DNA of 64,000 nucleotides, taken from positions 1 through 64,000 of the forward strand of contig JAOAPX010000073.1 in assembly GCA_025463125.1 (NCBI GenBank). The letters run 5' to 3'. Every line of letters begins with the position of its first letter. The stretch's first letter is position 1. Source of the DNA: Acidobacteriota bacterium (GTDB lineage: Bacteria; Acidobacteriota; Blastocatellia; Pyrinomonadales; Pyrinomonadaceae). The position numbers and the translations under genes are program-made. Under the pieces are notes generated by a model that did not search any database, was not told the DNA's origin, and was given only the letters and a program-made list of their open reading frames with translations. Below, piece by piece: positions 1 to 8,931 of the stretch.

Positions 1-41
1 GAAAATTCAGGTCAAAAGGATTTCTATTTGAAATAAATTTT

Positions 42-100
42 GATTTATCCTGCTTTTTATCAGTGTCTATCAGTGTTTATCCGTGGATAAATGCTCTTAA
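42..100. repeat. Degenerate short direct repeats upstream of dapB
   Basis: Three imperfect 10-11 bp units resembling TTTATCxGTG run head to tail just before dapB. The same word TTTATCCGTG recurs at about 7432 upstream of the PEGA kinase, so it looks like a dispersed intergenic repeat rather than a dapB-specific operator. I see no clear -35/-10 pair here, and no function can be assigned from sequence. Confidence 0.45.
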
Positions 101-106
101 ATTTTT

Positions 107-802
107 ATGAAAATAGCTTTAATCGGACACGGCGCAATGGGGCGACTTATCGAAACGCTCGCCAAAAATAAAAATCACGAAATCGTCGCAATCATTCATG
201 AAGCCGATGCGAATTTGTCGGCGGAAGAATTAGTGGAAAAACTGAAAGGCGCGGATGCGGCGATTGATTTTTCGGTCGCCGAAGCGGTTGAGAGGAACGT
301 TCGCGCTTGCCTGCTGGCGGAAGTTCCGCTGGTTGAAGGAACGACCGGTTGGAACGATCAAAAAGAAGCGATCAAAAGTTTGGTTAAAGAAAAACAAGGC
401 GCGTTTGTTTTCGGCGCGAATTTTTCGGTCGGCGTCAATTTGTTTTATAAAATCGCCGATTACGCCTCGGCGCTGTTTGCCGTATTCGAAGATTACGAAG
501 CGTTTATCGAAGAACAGCATCATTCGCGCAAAAAAGACGCGCCTTCCGGGACGGCTTTGAAATTAAAAGACATCGTTGCCGCGCACATCGCAAAAGATTT
601 CAGTGTGGCGGCGACGCGCGCCGGAAATATCCCCGGAACGCACCGCGTCGGATTCGACGGAACGGCTGACCAGATTTTACTCGAACACTCGGCGCGCTCG
701 CGCGAAGGCTTCGCTTCGGGCGCGATTACAGCGGCGGAATGGATTGTCGGTCGTGCGGGATTTTATGAATTCACGGAGGTAATGGACGAGATTTTAGGAT
801 AG
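107..802 (+). CDS. dapB: 4-hydroxy-tetrahydrodipicolinate reductase
   Basis: DapB reduces hydroxy-tetrahydrodipicolinate to tetrahydrodipicolinate with NAD(P)H, the second committed cytosolic step toward diaminopimelate and lysine. The N-terminus has a Rossmann nucleotide loop (GHGAMGR, residues 8-14). The C-terminal half carries the family's substrate and catalytic signature HHSRKKDAPSGTA near residues 138-150. At 231 residues it is shorter than the roughly 270 of the E. coli enzyme, like other compact DapB proteins. It leads a same-strand group with dapA, dapD and an aminotransferase, although a divergent peptidase gene lies between it and dapA, so it is probably transcribed separately. The ATG at 107 is the only reasonable start. 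Confidence 0.96.
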   Translation: MKIALIGHGAMGRLIETLAKNKNHEIVAIIHEADANLSAEELVEKLKGADAAIDFSVAEAVERNVRACLLAEVPLVEGTTGWNDQKEAIKSLVKEKQGAFVFGANFSVGVNLFYKIADYASALFAVFEDYEAFIEEQHHSRKKDAPSGTALKLKDIVAAHIAKDFSVAATRAGNIPGTHRVGFDGTADQILLEHSARSREGFASGAITAAEWIVGRAGFYEFTEVMDEILG

Positions 803-818
803 CGGCGGAAACCGGTCT

Positions 819-1448
819 TTACCAAAACGCAAAAATGCCGGAAGAACGTTTGCGGTGTTTTTCGATAAATTCCGAGGGGTCGATCCATCCGCGCCGGTCA
901 TCGGCGTAACCGTTTCCGGCTTGATTCCACATCGGGCAATCAACCCGTCGAATTTCAAAATGCAGATGACACATATAACGCCCGTTCGCGCTGCCGATTG
1001 TTCCGATAAGTTCTCGCCGCGATACATTTCCGGCGGTTTTTAGAATCGTTTCCAGGTGAGCGTAGAGGCTTTGAACTTTGGTTCCGTCCTCGGCGGTATG
1101 TTCGATAATAAGGACATTTCCCCAACCCGCGCCGGCATCGGCGGCAAAAACGATCTGACCGTCGGCGGCGGCATAGACAGGTTCGCCGCAATCGGTATTT
1201 CCGCCCGTGGTTTTGTTCCAGTCTTCGCCGAGATGACGGTTTTCACCGAAATCCTGCGCGTTGTACCACAAATCGCCGTCTCTTTTTTCGGTGATGTAAT
1301 CGGTTTCTCCGGTCGGGTAAGCAAAGCTGTCGGCAGGAAATTTTATTAAAAATTCGGGTATTTCTTTATTCGGATCGGGCTTAAAAGTACAGGCGGAATG
1401 ACATATTAAGACGCTGAAAATGATAATCAAAATAATTATTGGTCTCAT
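819..1448 (-). CDS. M23 (LytM) family metallopeptidase lipoprotein
   Basis: Predicted envelope endopeptidase that cuts peptidoglycan cross-bridges, or a LytM-type activator. The ORF opens at 1493, but the internal ATG at 1448 is preferred because it gives a clean signal (RPIIILIIIFSVLICHSAC) ending in a lipobox-like HSAC. The peptidase domain follows from about residue 65. Zinc ligands are visible as HLGED (HxxxD) and HLHFE (HxH), and the core YAHLE is present, so it is probably catalytic rather than a degenerate LytM factor. It is transcribed divergently from dapA and shares a short promoter region with it. Its substrate chemistry fits the diaminopimelate genes around it, but a direct link is only inferred. 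Confidence 0.9.
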   Translation of the reverse strand: MRPIIILIIIFSVLICHSACTFKPDPNKEIPEFLIKFPADSFAYPTGETDYITEKRDGDLWYNAQDFGENRHLGEDWNKTTGGNTDCGEPVYAAADGQIVFAADAGAGWGNVLIIEHTAEDGTKVQSLYAHLETILKTAGNVSRRELIGTIGSANGRYMCHLHFEIRRVDCPMWNQAGNGYADDRRGWIDPSEFIEKHRKRSSGIFAFW

Positions 1449-1541
1449 AAGAGAAGTTGATTGCCGTCTTTGTCTCCGCGCAATTATGAACATATAATTT
1501 TAATTTGGTCAACACGAATTTGGGGAATGATTTTGTAAATT

Positions 1542-2441
1542 ATGACAATGAAACTAGATTGGATGCGAGGCTGCGGCACCGCGCTTGTAACGCCGTTTAG
1601 AAAAGACGGCTCGGTTGACGACGATTGTTTTAAATCTCTGGTCGAGCGGCAGATAAAAAACGGCGTCAAGCTTTTGATTCCGTGCGGAACGACCGGCGAA
1701 AGCGCGACGATGTCTCACGAAGAAGATGAGCGCGTCATTGCTATGACGGTCGAGATCGCGCGCAGGCACGGCGCGAAAGTGATTGCCGGAACCGGCAGCA
1801 ATAATACGGCGACGGCGATCGAATACACGCGCAAAGCGAGTGAATTGGGCGCTGACGCGGCTTTAGTCGTCGCGCCTTACTATAACAAACCGACGCAAAA
1901 CGGCTTGCTCGCGCATTTCGGCGAGATAGCGCGTTCGGTCGAGAAATTCCCGATCGTGCTTTACAACGTGCCGGGCAGAACCGCTTCGAATATTTCGGCT
2001 GAAACGACCGTTAAACTGGCAAACGAACACGAAAACATCGTGGCGATCAAGGAAGCTTCGGGAAACTTTTCGCAAATTATGGAAATCATCGCCGCGCGCC
2101 CGGAAAACTTCGCGGTTTTTTCCGGCGACGACTCGTCGACTTTGCCTTTAATCTCGGTCGGCGCTGACGGGCTGATTTCGGTTGTCGCAAACGAATTTCC
2201 GAAAGAAACTTCCGCGATGGTCGAAAAAGCTCTCGACGGCGAGTGGGCTTCGGCGAGAAAACTTCATTACAAGCTTTTCGCCCTGATGGAAGCCAATTTT
2301 ATCGAAGCCTCGCCCGCTCCGTGCAAATTCGTGATGAAAGAATTAGGACTGCTGGAAGAAAATTTAAGATTGCCGCTCGTTCCCATAACCGAGCCGACGC
2401 AAAATCTTTTGCGCGATATTTTAAAGAATTTGGAAAAATAG
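1542..2441 (+). CDS. dapA: 4-hydroxy-tetrahydrodipicolinate synthase
   Basis: DapA condenses pyruvate with aspartate semialdehyde through a Schiff-base lysine, the first committed step of the diaminopimelate/lysine branch. It is a TIM-barrel aldolase of normal length (299 aa). The family loop CGTTGESATMSHEE lies near residue 45. The catalytic Tyr is in VLYNVPGRT and the Schiff-base Lys in VAIKEASG near residue 170. The start may be the ATG at 1542 or the ATG two codons later (MKLDWM); neither has a strong ribosome-binding site. It is followed by dapD after a 164-bp spacer that holds a perfect 14-bp inverted repeat. The substrate comes from Asd, encoded at 16.2 kb. Confidence 0.97.
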   Translation: MTMKLDWMRGCGTALVTPFRKDGSVDDDCFKSLVERQIKNGVKLLIPCGTTGESATMSHEEDERVIAMTVEIARRHGAKVIAGTGSNNTATAIEYTRKASELGADAALVVAPYYNKPTQNGLLAHFGEIARSVEKFPIVLYNVPGRTASNISAETTVKLANEHENIVAIKEASGNFSQIMEIIAARPENFAVFSGDDSSTLPLISVGADGLISVVANEFPKETSAMVEKALDGEWASARKLHYKLFALMEANFIEASPAPCKFVMKELGLLEENLRLPLVPITEPTQNLLRDILKNLEK

Positions 2442-2443
2442 TT

Positions 2444-2594
2444 CACCGCGGAGACGCACGGCGTCGCCAGGTTGAAAATAAATCATTTAAACAAGCGATT
2501 TAATGTGTTTAAAAAAGCGGTTTGATGATTGGAATAAAAAACAAATAAGAGCAAACGATAAATAAAAAAACGCGCTCTTCGCGTCTCCGCGGTG
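2444..2594. repeat. 14-bp perfect inverted repeat spanning the dapA-dapD spacer
   Basis: CACCGCGGAGACGC at 2444-2457 is exactly reverse-complemented at 2581-2594. The two arms enclose about 120 bp of AT-rich sequence with no ORF. The arms start 2 nt after the dapA stop and end 11 nt before the dapD start, so they fill the whole spacer. This looks like a small dispersed palindromic or MITE-like element rather than a terminator: the loop is very long and no T-tract follows. Confidence 0.6.
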
Positions 2595-2605
2595 CAAATT
2601 TAATT

Positions 2606-3436
2606 ATGACTTTACAGGAAAAAATCGAACAATTATTTACAAAGTCGGAATTCGACGCCGGCGACCACGAAACTTTTACGCAATTCAAGACCGAGTTGCG
2701 CGAAGGCAGAATTCGCTCCGCCGAAAAAGACGAAAACGGCGATTGGAAAGCGAACGCCTGGGTCAAGCGCGGAATTTTGCTCGGCTTCAAGATGGGCGAA
2801 ATGGTAACGATGTCTATGAGCGGCGAGACGTTCCAGTTTTTCGACAAAAACACGTATCCGCTGCGCCCGATGAATTTAGACGACAAAATCCGCATCGTTC
2901 CCGGCGGCTCGACTATCCGCGACGGCTCTTACGTCGGACAAAACGTCGTTTTAATGCCGCCGTGCTACGTCAATGTCGGCGCTTACGTTGACGAAGGCAC
3001 GATGATCGACAGCCACGCGCTCGTCGGCTCGTGCGCGCAGATCGGCAAACGAGTTCATCTTTCGGCGGCGGCGCAGATCGGCGGAGTTTTGGAACCCGTT
3101 AACGCGAATCCGGTCGTCATCGAAGACGATTGTTTGATCGGCGGCAACACGGGCGTTTACGAAGGCACGATCGTCAGGGAAAAAGCCGTTTTGGCTTCGG
3201 GCGTAATTTTGACGCGCTCGACGCCGGTTTTCGATCTGGTCAACAATCGCGTTATCAAATCCGACGGCGAAAAACCTCTGGAAATCCCTGCCGGCGCAGT
3301 CGTCGTGCAGGGCTCGCGGCAGATTACGAGCGGTTTCGGCAAAGAAAACGGTCTTTCGATTTACGCTCCCGTCATCGTCAAATACCGCGACGAAAAAACC
3401 GACGCTTCGACAAAGCTCGAAGACTATTTGAGATAA
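2606..3436 (+). CDS. dapD: 2,3,4,5-tetrahydropyridine-2,6-dicarboxylate N-succinyltransferase
   Basis: DapD transfers succinyl from succinyl-CoA to tetrahydrodipicolinate, which commits this organism to the succinylase route to meso-diaminopimelate. The 276-aa protein has an N-terminal helical domain (residues 1-100) and a left-handed beta-helix of hexapeptide repeats after about residue 105 (for example [20 protein letters not shown] and [17 protein letters not shown]), ending in the usual short C-terminal segment. It sits between dapA and a class I aminotransferase, the order expected for the next two steps. DapE and DapF are not in this window. Confidence 0.96.
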   Translation: MTLQEKIEQLFTKSEFDAGDHETFTQFKTELREGRIRSAEKDENGDWKANAWVKRGILLGFKMGEMVTMSMSGETFQFFDKNTYPLRPMNLDDKIRIVPGGSTIRDGSYVGQNVVLMPPCYVNVGAYVDEGTMIDSHALVGSCAQIGKRVHLSAAAQIGGVLEPVNANPVVIEDDCLIGGNTGVYEGTIVREKAVLASGVILTRSTPVFDLVNNRVIKSDGEKPLEIPAGAVVVQGSRQITSGFGKENGLSIYAPVIVKYRDEKTDASTKLEDYLR

Positions 3437-3587
3437 ACGATTTTCGCAGAGGAGTAATACGAAAAGCTGAAAACGAACGACGAAAAATTAACGATTTAAT
3501 CGTCTGAATAATCACGGCTGGAGCGCGTTTTTTTTTGTTTTGCGGTTTTTAAATGTTCGATTCGCCTTTGTGATAAATTTATAAAAT

Positions 3588-4742
3588 ATGACAGCAACTC
3601 AACAGGATAAAGTTTTTCAAGTGCCGCGCCGTTTGCAGGGAATTCAGCCGACTTTGATTCGTCAGATTTTCGAACGCGCTTTGCCGGGGTCGATAAATTT
3701 CGGCATCGGCGAGCCGGATTTGCCGACGCCGCAGTTTATGCGCGAAGAAGCCGCGCGCGTAACTCTCGAAGAACAAAACGGTTACACTTCGCACGCCGGT
3801 CTGCTTTCGCTGCGCGAAAAGATCGCCGCGCAATATCCGCATTTGAATTTAGACGCCAATCAGGTTTGCGTGACGGTCGGCTCGCAGGAAGCGATGACCG
3901 CCGCGTTTTTGTCGATCGTCGAAGAAGGCGACGAAGTTCTGGTGCCGAATCCCGCTTTTCCGGCGTATGAAAACTGCGTCCATATTTCCGGCGGCAAGAC
4001 GGTTTTTTATCGCCTGCCAGCCGAAAAGGATTTCGCTTTTGACATCGAAGAATTCAAATCGAAAATCACTTCTAAAACCAAAATCGCCGTAGTCATTTCG
4101 CCTTCGAATCCGACCGGGAAAATTTTCACGAAAGAAGATTTTCAGGCGATCGCCGAAGTTTTGAAAGACACGGGAATTTATTTGATCTCCGATGAAATTT
4201 ACGCGGATTTGTATTTTACGAAAAACGCGCCGCATTCGGCTTCGGAATTTTACGAACGGACGATAATCGTTTCCGGCTTGTCAAAATCTTTGAGTATGAC
4301 GGGCTGGCGCGTCGGCTGGATCGCCAGCTCGCAAACGGACGTGGTCAAAGCCGCGCTGACTTTGCACGGCTTTATGACGGTCTGCACTTCGACCATTTCG
4401 CAAAAAGCGGCGCTTTTAGGCTGGACTGACGAAGCCGAACGGGCGAAAGCCGATGCCAGGGAAATCTACAAGCGTCGCGGCGAGTTTCTGATCGACATTC
4501 TGCAAAAAGAACTCGGCTTGCGCGCGACCGCGCCCGAAGGCGCTTTTTACACGATGGTTGACGTGCGCCGAATCGGCGACGACGCGGAAGTTGCCGAAAA
4601 ATTTCTGCAAAACCGCGTTATTACCGTGCCGGGCATCGCGTTCGGCTCGGAAGCGAAAGGTTTTTTGCGAGTTTCTTTCTGCAACCCGGAAGATCGAATC
4701 GAGGAAGGCGTGCGGCGTATGAAAGAAGCTTTAAGCAAATAA
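3588..4742 (+). CDS. Class I/II PLP aminotransferase, probable succinyl-diaminopimelate aminotransferase
   Basis: Fold-type I PLP aminotransferase of 384 aa. The PLP-lysine motif IVSGLSKSLSMTGWRVGW lies near residues 225-242. The cofactor Asp/Tyr segment ISDEIYADL and a C-terminal substrate Arg region (FLRVSFCNPEDRIEEG) are also present. Position after dapA and dapD suggests it makes N-succinyl-LL-diaminopimelate from the keto acid (DapC role). Class I enzymes of this group often accept aspartate or aromatic amino acids, so the substrate is inferred from context only. The 151-bp gap from dapD has a short T-rich run (about 3526-3540) but no convincing terminator hairpin. Confidence 0.85.
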   Translation: MTATQQDKVFQVPRRLQGIQPTLIRQIFERALPGSINFGIGEPDLPTPQFMREEAARVTLEEQNGYTSHAGLLSLREKIAAQYPHLNLDANQVCVTVGSQEAMTAAFLSIVEEGDEVLVPNPAFPAYENCVHISGGKTVFYRLPAEKDFAFDIEEFKSKITSKTKIAVVISPSNPTGKIFTKEDFQAIAEVLKDTGIYLISDEIYADLYFTKNAPHSASEFYERTIIVSGLSKSLSMTGWRVGWIASSQTDVVKAALTLHGFMTVCTSTISQKAALLGWTDEAERAKADAREIYKRRGEFLIDILQKELGLRATAPEGAFYTMVDVRRIGDDAEVAEKFLQNRVITVPGIAFGSEAKGFLRVSFCNPEDRIEEGVRRMKEALSK

Positions 4743-4788
4743 TTATAATTTGCTTCGGTAAATTTAATTTTGCTTTCGTAAATACAAC

Positions 4789-5346
4789 TTAACTTCTATT
4801 GTTATAAAGCTCGCGCTGCAAAAACATCTTGGCGATTTGCCATTCTCGTTTGATTGTCGCAGCCGATATTCCGAGCACTTCGGCGGTTTCTTCGACCGAC
4901 AAGCCGCCGAAAAACCTCAGCTCAAAAACGCGCGACTGGCGATCGTCAAGGCGCGCTAAATTATGCAGAGCCTCGTCTAATTCCAACAAATTCAATTCGC
5001 CTTCGGCAAATGCGTCAACGGCGCGATCAAGCGTGATGCGAACGAAAGTTCCTTCGCGCTTTTGTCTTTTGCGCGCGACGGCGTGATTTACAAGGATTCG
5101 CCGCATCATTTTAGCGGCGATGCTGATAAATTGCGTTCGATTGATAAAAACGCCTTTTTCCTGCTCGGCGAGGCGCAAAAATGCTTCGTGAACCAGCGCC
5201 GTCGGCTGCAATGTGTGATCGGTTCGCTCCTGCCGCATATAAAATGTCGCGAGCCGCCGCAGCTCGTCGTAAACCTGCGGGTAAATGTTCTCCAAATCAG
5301 CGTCCGCTGAATTTTCCGGTTCTCGGGTTAGTGGAATCAGGCTCAT
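4789..5346 (-). CDS. ECF-family RNA polymerase sigma factor (X6-like)
   Basis: Extracytoplasmic-function sigma factor of about 185 aa. Region 2 covers residues 20-95 (VYDELRRLATFYMRQER, then FLRLAEQEK and FISIAAKMMRRILVNHA). Region 4 is an HTH near residues 130-180 (FELRFFGGLSVEETAEVLGISAATIKREW). The DHTLQPTALVHEAFLRL stretch is typical of the sigma group common in Acidobacteria and Planctomycetes that often lacks a classical anti-sigma partner. The ORF is open back to 5478, but the ATG at 5346 (MSLIPLTREP) is the likely start because the upstream 44 residues are a low-complexity translation of an A/T-rich leader. It is divergent from the FHA-protease/kinase cluster, and no anti-sigma gene is adjacent, so control through phosphorylation is an open possibility. 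Confidence 0.93.
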   Translation of the reverse strand: MSLIPLTREPENSADADLENIYPQVYDELRRLATFYMRQERTDHTLQPTALVHEAFLRLAEQEKGVFINRTQFISIAAKMMRRILVNHAVARKRQKREGTFVRITLDRAVDAFAEGELNLLELDEALHNLARLDDRQSRVFELRFFGGLSVEETAEVLGISAATIKREWQIAKMFLQRELYNNRS

Positions 5347-5632
5347 AAAAACAGAAATATCCTGCTTGATTATAAAAAAAATAAAACGAAAAAAAAATGA
5401 GCTGTGTGGGCGAAAAAAATTGCGTATTGATGAAGAGGAAAAAATCCGTACTAAAGCAAAATATTTATTCAAATACAAGTCATATTTTGCAGAGAGATTC
5501 TAGCAGATATCGCTCTCTATTAAAAAGGATTTTAATTTCAAACACCCTAAGAAGCATTTTATAAAAAATAATCGATGAAAACCGGGGCGGTTTTGCGTAA
5601 AACTGCGCGGTCTTTTGAGGAGCAAGAAATCA

Positions 5633-7363
5633 ATGGAAAGAATGATTATTAAACACTTGAGCGGTTCGAAAGCCAATCAGGTCGAAGAATTCGCGCTGCG
5701 TCACCATAACGAACTCGTTTTCGGGCGCGATACGTCCGCGACCGTCAAATACGATCCTGACCGCGATGATTTAGTCGGCAGACAACACGCCAAAATCACG
5801 AGAGATCCGAGCAGCCCCGAAGGATTTTTACTGACAGATTTAAATAGCACGAACGGAACTTTTTACAACAAGCAGCGCATCAGCGGAACGGTTAAGATAA
5901 ATCCGGGCGATTCCGTGCAGTTCGGACCGGGCGGACCCGAATTCGTTTTCGACGTCGAGCCGCGACCGAATAATTTCGCGAAAGCTACAAGAATGGTCGA
6001 TGCGAGCAAGCCTCCGATGCCGCAAACCCGTATGGTCGAAACGGGCGCGAGCGCCATGAGCGCATCCGCCGGCGCAAGCGGCGTCAAGGCTCCCGGAACG
6101 GTCGGAAAAGCGACCGTTGAAAGAATGATCTCGCAAACCGTTCACGAAACGAAATCTTCGCAAACGAAAAAATTCGGCATAATCGGCGCCGTCGCGGCAA
6201 TTGTCGTTCTGGTTCTTTTCGGCGCGGTCATTGGCGGCGCTTACTGGTACAGCAGCAGCCGCGAATCGGCTTTGAAAGACGAAATGGCTGGCAAAACCAC
6301 CGACCTCGAAAAGAAATTATCCGAAGGAAAAGGTTTCACGGCTGCTGACATAAACGACAAATACGGAAAATCCGTCGTTTATTTCGAAGCCGCGTGGCGT
6401 TTGATTAACACCGCGGAACAAGCTCAGGCGTTTCACGCACATTTTTCCCCGGCTGAAGTCAAAGCGCTTTTCAAAGCCGATGTCGGCGCGCCGATTCCTC
6501 TTTACGTGCAGGTGGACGCCAATACTATCGAGCCGGTTTTGCGCTATTCGAAAGGCGCTTCCGATCGCCCGATCGGCGGGGTTCACAGCGGAACCGGATT
6601 TATCGTCACCAATGACGGTTTTGTTTTAACTAATCGCCACGTCGCCGCCGCGTGGATGAGCGTTTATAATTTTCCGCCCGACACTCCGCCCGGAATCGTT
6701 CTTTCCGCCGATTATCGAAACATCGTCAAAATCGGACAAACTCCGCCGATTGATTGGGTTCCGGCAAACAGCCAGCAGGCTGGCGGAATGCTCGGCGGAC
6801 GTTTGAAAGTAGCTTCACCGGCAGAACTTAAAGGCGTTAACGACACGCTCGACATCACTTTGCCCGGTAAAGAATCGAGAATGGCGGCAAGCCTTAAACA
6901 GGTTTCCGATCGCCACGACGTAGCGCTCGTTAAAGTAGACGTTCCCGGACAGCTTACCAAAGCCGAGCTTTTCGACAACTACGACGCGCTCAAAAAAGGC
7001 GAACAGGTCGTCGTTTTAGGTTACCCGGCAGCTTCGCCTCGAACATACGGGATTATCAAATCAAACGACACCTTTAACAGTACGACGCAGATGAAAATGA
7101 TCCCCGACCCGACCGTTACTTTAACGAATATCGGCAACATCATTCGCGACAGCGACAAAGACGATCGAAAACGCGTCAGCACGATGGGCGACGTCATACA
7201 ACTGGCAACGAGCGAAACCGGTTCGGGCAATTCCGGCGGTCCGGTATTTGATATGCAGGGACGCGTGATCGGAATTTTCTTTGCCGGAAGCAGCCGCGGC
7301 GGCGTTAATTTAACCTACGCAGTGCCGATTCGCTACGGTAAGGAGTTTTTAGCGGGCGAATAA
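5633..7363 (+). CDS. FHA domain membrane-anchored trypsin-like serine protease
   Basis: Fusion of a phosphothreonine-reading FHA domain to a protease. The FHA domain (about residues 25-105) shows FGRD, GRQHAKI and LNSTNGTF. A linker with two near-identical TRMV motifs (Thr119, Thr132) follows. One membrane segment lies at about 180-205. The extracytoplasmic S1C-like protease domain has an intact triad by motif: His336 (TNRHVAA), Asp429 (DVALVKVD) and Ser534 (GSGNSGGP). No PDZ domain follows. I start it at the ATG at 5633, 10 nt after GAGGAG; the ORF track's TTG at 5615 lies before that ribosome-binding site. The topology suggests that cytoplasmic phosphorylation signals are passed to a periplasmic protease. 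It precedes kinase, phosphatase and kinase genes on the same strand. Confidence 0.9.
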   Translation: MERMIIKHLSGSKANQVEEFALRHHNELVFGRDTSATVKYDPDRDDLVGRQHAKITRDPSSPEGFLLTDLNSTNGTFYNKQRISGTVKINPGDSVQFGPGGPEFVFDVEPRPNNFAKATRMVDASKPPMPQTRMVETGASAMSASAGASGVKAPGTVGKATVERMISQTVHETKSSQTKKFGIIGAVAAIVVLVLFGAVIGGAYWYSSSRESALKDEMAGKTTDLEKKLSEGKGFTAADINDKYGKSVVYFEAAWRLINTAEQAQAFHAHFSPAEVKALFKADVGAPIPLYVQVDANTIEPVLRYSKGASDRPIGGVHSGTGFIVTNDGFVLTNRHVAAAWMSVYNFPPDTPPGIVLSADYRNIVKIGQTPPIDWVPANSQQAGGMLGGRLKVASPAELKGVNDTLDITLPGKESRMAASLKQVSDRHDVALVKVDVPGQLTKAELFDNYDALKKGEQVVVLGYPAASPRTYGIIKSNDTFNSTTQMKMIPDPTVTLTNIGNIIRDSDKDDRKRVSTMGDVIQLATSETGSGNSGGPVFDMQGRVIGIFFAGSSRGGVNLTYAVPIRYGKEFLAGE

Positions 7364-7368
7364 AAAAA

Positions 7369-7474
7369 GATAACGGGATGAACGGGGATTAGCGAAGATA
7401 ACTAAAACTTTTACGCGTCTTTTATCTTTTCTTTATCCGTGTTCGTCCCGTCAATCCTCGTTAATCGGTTTTAT
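7369..7474. repeat. Imperfect inverted repeat between protease and kinase genes
   Basis: The left part (AACGGGATGAACGGGGAT) and the right part (ATCCGTGTTCGTCCCGT) are imperfect reverse complements around a 30-40 nt core. The right arm contains TTTATCCGTG, also seen upstream of dapB. It fills most of the 118-bp spacer. It may fold in the mRNA between the two genes. It is more like a dispersed repeat than a factor-independent terminator. Confidence 0.45.
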
Positions 7475-7481
7475 TTAGATA

Positions 7482-8858
7482 ATGCAGAGACGTTTAAATA
7501 TCGGCGAACAGCTCGGAGAATACCGCATCACGCAATTTTTAGGCGCGGGCGGCATGGGCGAGGTTTATCGCGGCGAACACTCGAAACTCGGACGTTCGGC
7601 GGCGATAAAAGTTTTGCTCTCTTCGGTGACGGACGAATCTTTCCGTCACCGGTTCCACAATGAAGCGCGTCTGCAGGCAAATCTTCATCATCCGCACATC
7701 GCGGCTCTTTACGACTTTCAGGAAATCAGCGGACAGCTTTGTATATTTATGGAGTTTGTTGACGGAACCAGTCTTGAAGATGTCGTTAAAGCTCGCTCAC
7801 TAGCCGTTGAAGACGCCTTACAAATCTTCACCTCAATCGTTGAAGCCGTCGGTTTTATACATTCTCACGGGATTGTTCACCGGGATATTAAATCCCAAAA
7901 CGTCAAGCTGAACGGAATCGGCAAGCCGAAACTTCTCGATTTCGGCATCGCCAAAAATTCCGCCGATACTCACGGCTTGACACAGACCGGCGGCGTCATC
8001 GGAACGCCTCATTACTTAGCACCCGAGCAGCTCGAAGGCAAACCGGCTACGCCTCAAGCCGATATTTGGGCTCTCGGCGTGCTTTTGTACGAAATGCTGA
8101 CGGGCGTTACGCCTTTTCACGGCGATACGCTCGGCGGGCTCGTCTTAAAGATTACGACGGCGCGGTTTTCAGCGCCGGAAACTCTTAACCCGGCGGTTTC
8201 ACGCGAAATCTCCAGAATCGTCGCGCGCTGTTTGAAGAAAAACCTTTCGGAACGATATCAAACGGCAAACGAGCTTTTACGCGACGTGCAAAGCGTCTTG
8301 AGCGGCGGGAAAACTTCGGCGAACGCTTTCGGCAAAACTTTCGGATTTTTCGGAAAGACCGACGAGCAAACGCATTCGCAAAACAATCAAACCGGCTGTG
8401 AATCGCCGCAGGCGGTTTACTCTCCCGATGATTATTCCAGCCCGGCGGAACCGGCGGAAAAACCGAAAAACAAACTGCCGTTCGGCGTGATCGCCGCCGC
8501 TTCTTCGCTTGCGGTCGTCGCGCTTTTTATTTTTGTCGGCGCGGGAATTTATCTATTGAAAAGCTCGAATGACGCTGCGGGAAAAGTCCTCGCGTCGGAC
8601 AAAAATAATACAAATAAATCTTCGGCTGTCGTTGTTCCGAGCGCAGCCGCAAGGCAAATAAAAATCGATGTGGATGAAGGAAAAGCTCACGTTTACCGGG
8701 GAGGTGAATCCATCGGTTCGACCCCTCTCGATTTAACTGTCCAGGACGGCGAAAAACTCGACCTTACACTTCGCCGCGACGGTTTTGAAGACAAAGCCGT
8801 GAAGTTTGAAGCCGTCGGCGGAAAACGCGTTTATACGTTTTCTCTAAAACAAAAATAA
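7482..8858 (+). CDS. Membrane Ser/Thr protein kinase with C-terminal PEGA domain
   Basis: Hanks-type kinase (about residues 13-275). It has a glycine loop GAGGMGEVYRG, the VAIK-like lysine in AAIKVL, catalytic VHRDIKSQN, DFGIAKN and the APE segment GTPHYLAPEQ, so it should be active. A Ser/Pro/Gln-rich juxtamembrane linker leads to one membrane helix at about 332-359. The extracytoplasmic tail carries a single PEGA domain (about 392-458, with GGESIGSTPLDLTV and LRRDGFE), a fold often attached to the cell surface. The start ATG at 7482 directly precedes the kinase fold. A PP2C phosphatase follows 73 bp downstream. Its ligand and targets are unknown. Confidence 0.94.
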   Translation: MQRRLNIGEQLGEYRITQFLGAGGMGEVYRGEHSKLGRSAAIKVLLSSVTDESFRHRFHNEARLQANLHHPHIAALYDFQEISGQLCIFMEFVDGTSLEDVVKARSLAVEDALQIFTSIVEAVGFIHSHGIVHRDIKSQNVKLNGIGKPKLLDFGIAKNSADTHGLTQTGGVIGTPHYLAPEQLEGKPATPQADIWALGVLLYEMLTGVTPFHGDTLGGLVLKITTARFSAPETLNPAVSREISRIVARCLKKNLSERYQTANELLRDVQSVLSGGKTSANAFGKTFGFFGKTDEQTHSQNNQTGCESPQAVYSPDDYSSPAEPAEKPKNKLPFGVIAAASSLAVVALFIFVGAGIYLLKSSNDAAGKVLASDKNNTNKSSAVVVPSAAARQIKIDVDEGKAHVYRGGESIGSTPLDLTVQDGEKLDLTLRRDGFEDKAVKFEAVGGKRVYTFSLKQK

Positions 8859-8931
8859 CGAACGCGAATCATATACAAAATATAAAAATCATAAATAAAA
8901 AAGGAAAAGAGACGAGGAATTATACGATTTA

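Noticed and set aside
1449-1541. Lysine riboswitch before dapA
   Set aside because: The divergent region is only 93 bp, too short for the lysine riboswitch (over 160 nt), and shows no such structure.
5347-5478. 44-residue N-terminal extension of the sigma factor
   Set aside because: Translated from an A/T-rich leader with a Phe/Ile/Lys/Ser bias; region 2 of the sigma factor begins after the ATG at 5346.
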